Positions 58,761 to 64,000 of a stretch of 64,000 nucleotides of DNA are shown in pieces. Under the pieces are notes generated by a model that worked only from the letters and a program-made list of their open reading frames with translations, was not told where the DNA came from and ran no database searches. The translations under genes and the position numbers were made by a program. Within the stretch, counting starts at the first letter, position 1, and every line of letters starts with the position of its first letter. This DNA is from Stenopsyche tienmushanensis (lineage: Eukaryota; Arthropoda; Insecta; Trichoptera; Stenopsychidae), in NCBI GenBank assembly GCA_008973525.1, contig WACJ01000109.1, positions 124,001 through 188,000 of the forward strand, in the 5' to 3' direction.

Positions 58761-59197
58761 TATGTTTCAAATCAAATTTGTTCGATTGTTGTAAAGGGTT
58801 CGTATCCATAGTACTTTACTATTTTATTTGTGTACGTTTTATTTTGGTCGATTACCGCAAAAAAATTGTAATCTCTGTGTTGATTAATCAATATTATATA
58901 TCGCATTATTGTTGTCACATTGCTGAATTTACTGCTACCTATGCTAATGACATTCGAATATTTCGAATGTGCTTATCATTACATAATTTGTTGGTTTGTG
59001 TGACATCGGTTACCTTAGCACAGCATTATTCGCAATCTCATCAAAATACAACTACGTTTATTTCACATATTTTTATATCAATACTTATAAAAAATGACCT
59101 ACTATATGTCAAAATTTATTTCTTTATTATAATTTTTGTACGCAAAGCAATATATTTTGACTACTCAAGCATACAGTCTCCGTTTGTAAATGGCTAA
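58706..59197 (+). other. Long -1-frame open stretch in the LINE spacer, possible ORF1 frameshift extension
   Basis: The frame -1 to ORF1 has no stop from 58706 to the TAA at 59195-59197 (163 sense codons), although the region is about two-thirds A+T. It overlaps the 3' end of ORF1, spans the whole spacer, and its stop overlaps the ORF2 ATG. It has no early ATG, so it would have to be reached by frameshifting. The predicted peptide is rich in Phe, Ile, Tyr and Cys with Ile/Phe-rich hydrophobic runs, and I recognise no domain. It may be chance in a T-rich spacer. Stop-free length is the only evidence for coding. Confidence 0.35.
58742..58751 (+). promoter_or_regulatory. Tandem slippery heptamers at the end of ORF1
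   Basis: TTTAAAAAAG in the ORF1 frame reads T TTA AAA AAG. It contains two overlapping heptamers that fit the X XXY YYZ rule for -1 ribosomal frameshifting (TTTAAAA and AAAAAAG), three codons before the ORF1 stop. A -1 slip enters the open frame ending at 59197. Runs of A are common in this genome, so the match alone is weak. I did not find an obvious downstream pseudoknot. Confidence 0.35.
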
Positions 59198-62087
59198 TAA
59201 CAATATTAATTCACACTTTCCTACAATATACTACCAAAACGCTAGAGGCCTGCGTACTAAGACTTTTGAATTCAATCGCAACCTACTCATGGCGTCCTAT
59301 GATATTATTTTACTGACAGAGACGTGGCTCATGGATGGATTTGTAGACTCGGAACTCTTTGATAGCAGATATACAGTTTGGCGAAGGGATCGCAATTGGA
59401 CACTGACCGGGCAAAAACGGGGTGGTGGTGTTATTATTGCAACTCGAAAAGATTTAAACGTCGCACCGCAATCAACTTTTCAATCGTCGGCAGAGGACTT
59501 GTGGTTAACTATACTACTAAAAAATTCTTATAACTTAAATGTGAAAATTCATCTATGTGTCTTATATTTATGCAAGCAAAAAAATGGTAATTCTTATTCA
59601 CAGCAACTCAACAATTTCCTCTGTCGATTGGGGGAAAACGTCTTGAATAACTCAAATGACAAATTCTTAGTTGTAGGTGACTTTAACTTGAGTAATATCT
59701 TATGGGTGTCGAACAATCAATATTTTATACCTACAAATTACAAGACATACGATGAATGTTCCTTAGTAGATGATTTAAATACTCATAACCTAAATCAATA
59801 TAATGGAATAACTAACCGATATGATAAGATCCTTGATCTTGTATTATCCAATGACTCATTAATAGTATCAAAATGCATCGATCCACTTGTAACAATAGAC
59901 CCATTTCATGAACCATTGGTTATACATATTAAATTTGCATCACTATCACCCTTGAAATCAGCAAAAATTACAAAGTACTTCTACAACAAAGCGAACTATG
60001 GACTCATAAACTCCGAGATTGATAAAATTGATTGGAGTAGTGAATTTTCAAGTCGTACGTTAGAACAATGTGTTACTTTTTTCTATTCTAAATTCTATGA
60101 CCTTAGAGATCGTTATGTTCCTAGCAACTTTATTGGACCTGGCACATATCCCAGATGGTATTCGACATCATTGAAATCAGCTATTAAGGAAAAAAATAAA
60201 TATCATCGTAAATTTAAACTGTACGGTAATAAATGCGACTTAAATTCATTCAGATTTCAGCGTAAAAGAGTGAAAATGTTGGAAACTCAATGTTTCCTTA
60301 ACTATAGTCAATCAGTAGAAAACAATATTGAGAAACAGCCCAAACAATTTTGGACATTTATTAAGTCACGTGCTAAGTCATCTGGCATCCCTAGTACTAT
60401 TCAATACGGCAATTGTGTGGCTAACACTGGTACTGACATATGTAATGTCTTCTCAGAATTCTTTAGATCAACTTTTCTAAGCCCAGATAACTTGGACATC
60501 TTACTTGAATCAAATACTACAGTTGAATCAGTTTCGGACATAACCACCATCATGATTGATTCTGACCTAATCACTAAAATGTTACTCAAAATTGACACAT
60601 CTAAATCAGCTGGTCCTGATTATCTGCCTGCCTTATTCCTGGTTAATTGTGCTAGGACCTTATCCAAGCCGATTTTGCTTCTATTTCAACGCTCTTTTAC
60701 CGACTGCTATGTCCCTAACATTTGGAAATCTGCCTTCATAACACCAGTTCATAAAAAGGGAAATAAGACCGAAGTATCTAACTACAGACCGATCTCTAAA
60801 CTGTGTATTCTAGCAAAAATACTAGAGAAAATTGTTCATATGCAGGTACAGTTGGCTCTAAAAAGTTATCTCAATCAAGCTCAACATGGATTTATGAAAA
60901 ACAGATCTACTGTTTCCAATCTTGTACTATTGAATGAATTTATAACAGAGGCTATGGATAACGATCAACAAGTTGATGTTATCTACACTGACTACAGTAA
61001 AGCGTTTGACAGGATCGACCACAACATTCTCATGACCAAATTATACAATGCAGGAATTAGAGGAGATCTACATAGGTGGTTCTTCTCATACATAACAAAC
61101 AGATCCCAAGCTGTTGTCATTGATAATTACATATCCACCTGGGTCGCCATACCCAGTGGTGTCCCCCAGGGATCGAATCTAGGGTCTCTTTTATTTAACA
61201 TTTTTGTAAATGATATTGTTGACTGCTTCAGAAATTCTAATATTTTAATTTTTGCTGATGATATGAAGATTTTCGCCAATATCACCTCAATCGAGGATGC
61301 CAATGCCCTACAAACTGACTTAGAATGCCTTGATGAATACTGCATAAACAATAAATTGGACCTCAACCCAAAAAAATGCTTTTCTGTCACGTTTACCCGT
61401 AAACGTAATTTTATACAAACGACATACAACTTAAAAAATTACACATTACTAAAAAAGAATGACATATCAGATCTTGGTGTTGTTCATGACTCTAAGCTGA
61501 CCTTTGATCCCCACATTAATGATATAGTTACAAAAGCTACAAGGTCATTGGGATTCATAATGCGTAACTCAAGCTTTTTTAAACGACCTAAGACATTAAA
61601 AATTCTCTACTGTGCCTATGTTAGAAGCAAGCTTGAATATGCGTCTCAAATCTGGAACCCCAGGTATCAAAAATATGTGGATCGAATTGAAAGAGTTCAA
61701 ATGAAGTTTATAAAATTCCTATGCTTCAAAATGGGGAAAGCGTATAATTCGTCAGAATATGAGCGTATCTGCTCAGATCAACACTTAGTAGCCCTTAATA
61801 AGCGCCGTACAATAGCAGACATTATATACTTACTCAAAATTACAAACGGCATAATTGACTGTCCTGAACTGCTGAGTAGTATTAACTTCAATATACCTAG
61901 TAGATCTATGAGATTTTACCAACCAATCGCGGTTCCGTTGGCCTCTACCAACTATAGAAAGAATGCCTTCTTGAGTAGAGCCATAATAAACCTTAATGAT
62001 GTGCTAAGGGATCTTGAGTTGGATATTTTCAATTGTAATCTAATCGATGTCAAACGTCAGCTAATCAATCTTTTAATTGATGAATAA
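59190..62087 (+). CDS. LINE ORF2: apurinic-type endonuclease plus reverse transcriptase
   Basis: A 965-residue protein, the usual length for a CR1/Jockey-group pol. The N-terminal endonuclease has N17 in YYQNARGLRTK, E44 in LLTETWL, D164 and N166 in VVGDFNLSN, and a histidine at 240 in DPFHEP, where the family's catalytic His is expected. The reverse transcriptase contains FITPVHKKGNKTEVSNYRPI, QHGFMKNRST, D601 and D607 in YTDYSKAFD, SGVPQGSNLGSLLFN and the FADD catalytic box at 688-691. A C-terminal SKLEYASQIWNP thumb-type motif follows, with no RNase H. By family knowledge it nicks target DNA and primes reverse transcription from the nick. No stops or frameshifts are seen and the key acidic residues are present, so the protein may be active. 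GSLLFN replaces the commoner GPLLFN. The start ATG overlaps the stop of the -1-frame spacer ORF (ATGGCTAA). Confidence 0.93.
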   Translation: MANNNINSHFPTIYYQNARGLRTKTFEFNRNLLMASYDIILLTETWLMDGFVDSELFDSRYTVWRRDRNWTLTGQKRGGGVIIATRKDLNVAPQSTFQSSAEDLWLTILLKNSYNLNVKIHLCVLYLCKQKNGNSYSQQLNNFLCRLGENVLNNSNDKFLVVGDFNLSNILWVSNNQYFIPTNYKTYDECSLVDDLNTHNLNQYNGITNRYDKILDLVLSNDSLIVSKCIDPLVTIDPFHEPLVIHIKFASLSPLKSAKITKYFYNKANYGLINSEIDKIDWSSEFSSRTLEQCVTFFYSKFYDLRDRYVPSNFIGPGTYPRWYSTSLKSAIKEKNKYHRKFKLYGNKCDLNSFRFQRKRVKMLETQCFLNYSQSVENNIEKQPKQFWTFIKSRAKSSGIPSTIQYGNCVANTGTDICNVFSEFFRSTFLSPDNLDILLESNTTVESVSDITTIMIDSDLITKMLLKIDTSKSAGPDYLPALFLVNCARTLSKPILLLFQRSFTDCYVPNIWKSAFITPVHKKGNKTEVSNYRPISKLCILAKILEKIVHMQVQLALKSYLNQAQHGFMKNRSTVSNLVLLNEFITEAMDNDQQVDVIYTDYSKAFDRIDHNILMTKLYNAGIRGDLHRWFFSYITNRSQAVVIDNYISTWVAIPSGVPQGSNLGSLLFNIFVNDIVDCFRNSNILIFADDMKIFANITSIEDANALQTDLECLDEYCINNKLDLNPKKCFSVTFTRKRNFIQTTYNLKNYTLLKKNDISDLGVVHDSKLTFDPHINDIVTKATRSLGFIMRNSSFFKRPKTLKILYCAYVRSKLEYASQIWNPRYQKYVDRIERVQMKFIKFLCFKMGKAYNSSEYERICSDQHLVALNKRRTIADIIYLLKITNGIIDCPELLSSINFNIPSRSMRFYQPIAVPLASTNYRKNAFLSRAIINLNDVLRDLELDIFNCNLIDVKRQLINLLIDE

Positions 62088-62370
62088 AGTAAATCAGTAG
62101 TAATAACAGCAATAATAAAAATAATAAAAAAATAAAAATTAAAATTAAAAAAAAAAAAAAAAAATAAAAAAAACGAAATAACTACAAGGTTACGAACTTT
62201 TAAATTTTAAATTTGAGTACATGTTATAATTTTACCTTTAATTTTAACTAATTCTATATGTGAAATCCTATTATTGGCTTGTAATATTTCTAATCTACAG
62301 CTAATTATATATGTAAAGCTGTTGGGTTTCCACAAATAAATAAATAAATAAAAATAAATAAATTATGTTC
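62088..62370 (+). other. LINE 3' UTR with A-rich run and AAAT microsatellite tail
   Basis: The UTR begins after the ORF2 TAA. It contains an A-rich tract at about 62100-62175 and ends in AATAAATAAATA repeats at 62330-62370. Such 3' repeats are typical of CR1-like LINEs and mark where target-primed reverse transcription started. Confidence 0.75.
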
Positions 62371-63844
62371 AGTTTCAACATCCAACATAGGCAATCTGTG
62401 TTGCAGATATATTTTTTGATTGTTTTTTATTATTTTTATTAAAATATTAATAAACTTGTTTCAGTGTGCAGATTATGTGTTTGAGTCCTCAGGCACATCT
62501 AAACGGGCGAAATGGCCGGTGTCGGTTTCAAAGGCTATCTCAGGTGTAAAATCATTCTAAAATTGAAGTTGCATAACCTGATACCTGCTCCAAACTGGCT
62601 TTAGATTTCAACAATCGAAACCGGTGCTTGGATTTAAATTAGATGGCTGTAGCATTCGCCCTTGAATTCATAGCATCTGAACCCAATTACCATACCGGAG
62701 GAACTGATTGAATCCGATTCGATTTTATCCAATTTTACGCAGTGTTACCGCAATGCTGAGTTGGTCTACTGAAATTATTATTTCTGGAGCGATTAACACT
62801 CATGCTCTCCATGTACGTGACTTGGAGTTTAGCTCACTCGTTTAGTCTTGAGTATTATTTTTTTCTTCAATTTGGACGATGTGCGATTCCGTTACACATT
62901 TGATTGGAGTGGAATTTATCTGGCCGTTTGTAATATGTACAATTAGTAAATAATATTTGTAAAATTATTGGCCAGTCAATGACCCAACTGGCGCAAGTGT
63001 TTTGTGGTTTCAAAGCACGTTCCAAGTTGTGATCTGTTTTTGCGGGGAAAGCAGACGTTCCGAATTTCACCAATCGATTAAGACATTCGAATTGAACCAT
63101 CAGATATGATCGTTCAATTAGGCATTCAACTCGGCTTTGTATGAAAATATGATCGTATCGCGGATTGGAAGTCGGATCAGACATGGCGATGTGGGGCCCT
63201 CAATTAAATATTATTCATATTTTCTATTCAGAGTAGGTTATACTAATACATTTTTAACCGTATCTATCTTTTGTGAAGCGATATATGAATTTTCACATTT
63301 AAGTACACAATAGCTGCCTCTTTTTGTCTTTTTATGCGTGTGTAATGGGTGTGTACACGCAGGGAAGAAGTATTCTTTCCGCCGACTCTCCAGCGGTCTC
63401 GCAGCTGAGGTCGCTCTCTCTTTACAAAATAAACCCCCAGCACAAAAAAGTCATTTTTTTATCCACGATCTGATTTAAAATATGAAGAATGGGATGCAGC
63501 CATGGAGGTTCTACAATCTGGAGGCTCCCACTTAATTTAATATAAAAAGATACGTTACAACAACATATTATTAAAATATGACTTTTGTAATTTTTCAAAC
63601 CAAATTGGGATCTCATCAGCTATAAATAATTCAGTGTTTGATTATAGAATCTATATTATGAAACATATATTATGGAATCATATACTTAACAAGTGATAGC
63701 GTTTATAGCTCTATGAGAGAGCCCCAGCCACTGACAATGCTTGTCGCCATTTTTGTCTGTCTCGCCATACATGTCCATGACCTCGTGATTTTGGAAACCG
63801 GAGGTTTCTTTTTTACTTCATTTTTTACTTAAAAGATTAATTAC
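62371..63844. other. Unassigned stretch downstream of the LINE
   Basis: A 105-residue minus-strand frame at 62867-63184 has no motif. A diverged repeat core lies at 63358-63415. Confidence 0.45.
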
Positions 63845-63969
63845 GTCCAGAATCACATTTTTGCATTTTTTACATTGACGAACCCGTACACGTGTATTAT
63901 ACTTGTATTGGAATATCGGATTACAGGAGGCGCTGGATTAGATTGGAGCCGGATTACCGGGGTCTGCTG
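63845..63969 (+). mobile_element. Right end of the same Tigger/pogo-like family
   Basis: It runs from CAGAATCACATTTTTGCATT to CCGGATTACCGGGGTCTGCTG and then TA (63970-63971). The inverse of its end, CAGCAGACCCCGGTAATCCG, pairs with CAGTAGACCTGCGGTAATCC at 50766. The left part was not found in the window. Confidence 0.6.
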
Positions 63970-64000
63970 TATTTGCATTCTGGACTAGACAAGTAATCCA

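Larger units (their letters stand above)
57470..62370 (+). mobile_element. Apparently intact CR1/Jockey-group non-LTR retrotransposon
   Basis: The element holds ORF1, a 429-nt spacer, ORF2 and a 3' UTR. The 3' end is set by the AAATAAAT microsatellite after CTGTTGGGTTTCCACAAATA at about 62320-62370, a tail type common in CR1-like insect LINEs. The 5' end is uncertain. It lies after the dispersed repeat that ends near 57430, so about 57470 is an estimate, and I could not identify a target-site duplication. The 3' UTR has a long A-rich run at 62100-62175. Together with ORF intactness this suggests a recent insertion. The clade (CR1, Jockey, Crack or Daphne) needs a reverse transcriptase phylogeny. 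Confidence 0.85.

Overview
This is an AT-rich eukaryotic window with no bacterial gene organisation: no operons, long non-coding stretches, many decayed transposons and AATAAA-rich tails. The mix of elements (CR1/Jockey-type LINE whose ORF1 combines a PHD-like finger with an FP25K-like domain, R1-type LINE, RTE-type 3' tail ending in GAT repeats, DD34D mariner, Tigger/pogo, hAT and TTAA-type MITEs) points to an arthropod, most likely an insect. I recognise no intact host gene.

The only long intact coding unit is a non-LTR retrotransposon at about 57.5-62.4 kb on the + strand. ORF1 (308 aa, 57834-58760) is an RNA-binding-type protein and ORF2 (965 aa, 59190-62087) carries an apparently complete endonuclease and reverse transcriptase. 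The 3' UTR ends in AAAT repeats. Between the two ORFs the -1 frame stays open for 163 codons and joins the end of ORF1 at the overlapping slippery heptamers TTTAAAA and AAAAAAG. Its stop overlaps the ORF2 ATG. This possible frameshift extension is the most interesting single observation.

Layout: 0-7 kb holds repeat fragments, a TTAA-type MITE, a G-poor degenerate minisatellite (3.2-3.6 kb) and an inverted hAT-type repeat (3.6-4.2 kb). 7.5-9.1 kb is a decayed Tigger element interrupted by an 82-bp RTE tail with a perfect 10-bp target-site duplication. 10.7-13.7 kb holds MITEs and a hAT fragment. 15.2-16.8 kb is a decayed R1-type LINE (minus strand). 17.3 kb is a mini-mariner palindrome. 19.4-20.2 kb and 30.7-31.0 kb carry copies of a dispersed repeat also present at 13.3 and 57 kb. 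26.1-27.4, 29.2-29.6 and 53.1-53.7 kb are three GC-richer decayed coding regions of unknown origin, possibly old endogenous viral sequence. 29.7-30.6 kb is a diverged tandem duplication. 33.8-34.3, 38.4-39.0 and 51.0-51.7 kb carry a TA-flanked MITE family. 42.07-42.88 kb is a deleted mariner. 43.06-43.70 kb looks like an LTR with a primer-binding site. 46.1-47.6 kb is a Tigger remnant with a hAT inside it. 50.8-51.9 kb is a pogo/Tigger-like element with a MITE inside it, and its sister right terminus lies at 63.97 kb.

The window reads as a gene desert or large intron built from layered transposon insertions. A weak candidate host exon (28264-28438, AG/GT-flanked) and two short plus-strand frames near 37.3-37.6 kb are the only hints of host coding sequence. 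All identifications come from reading the sequence by eye; no database search was run.
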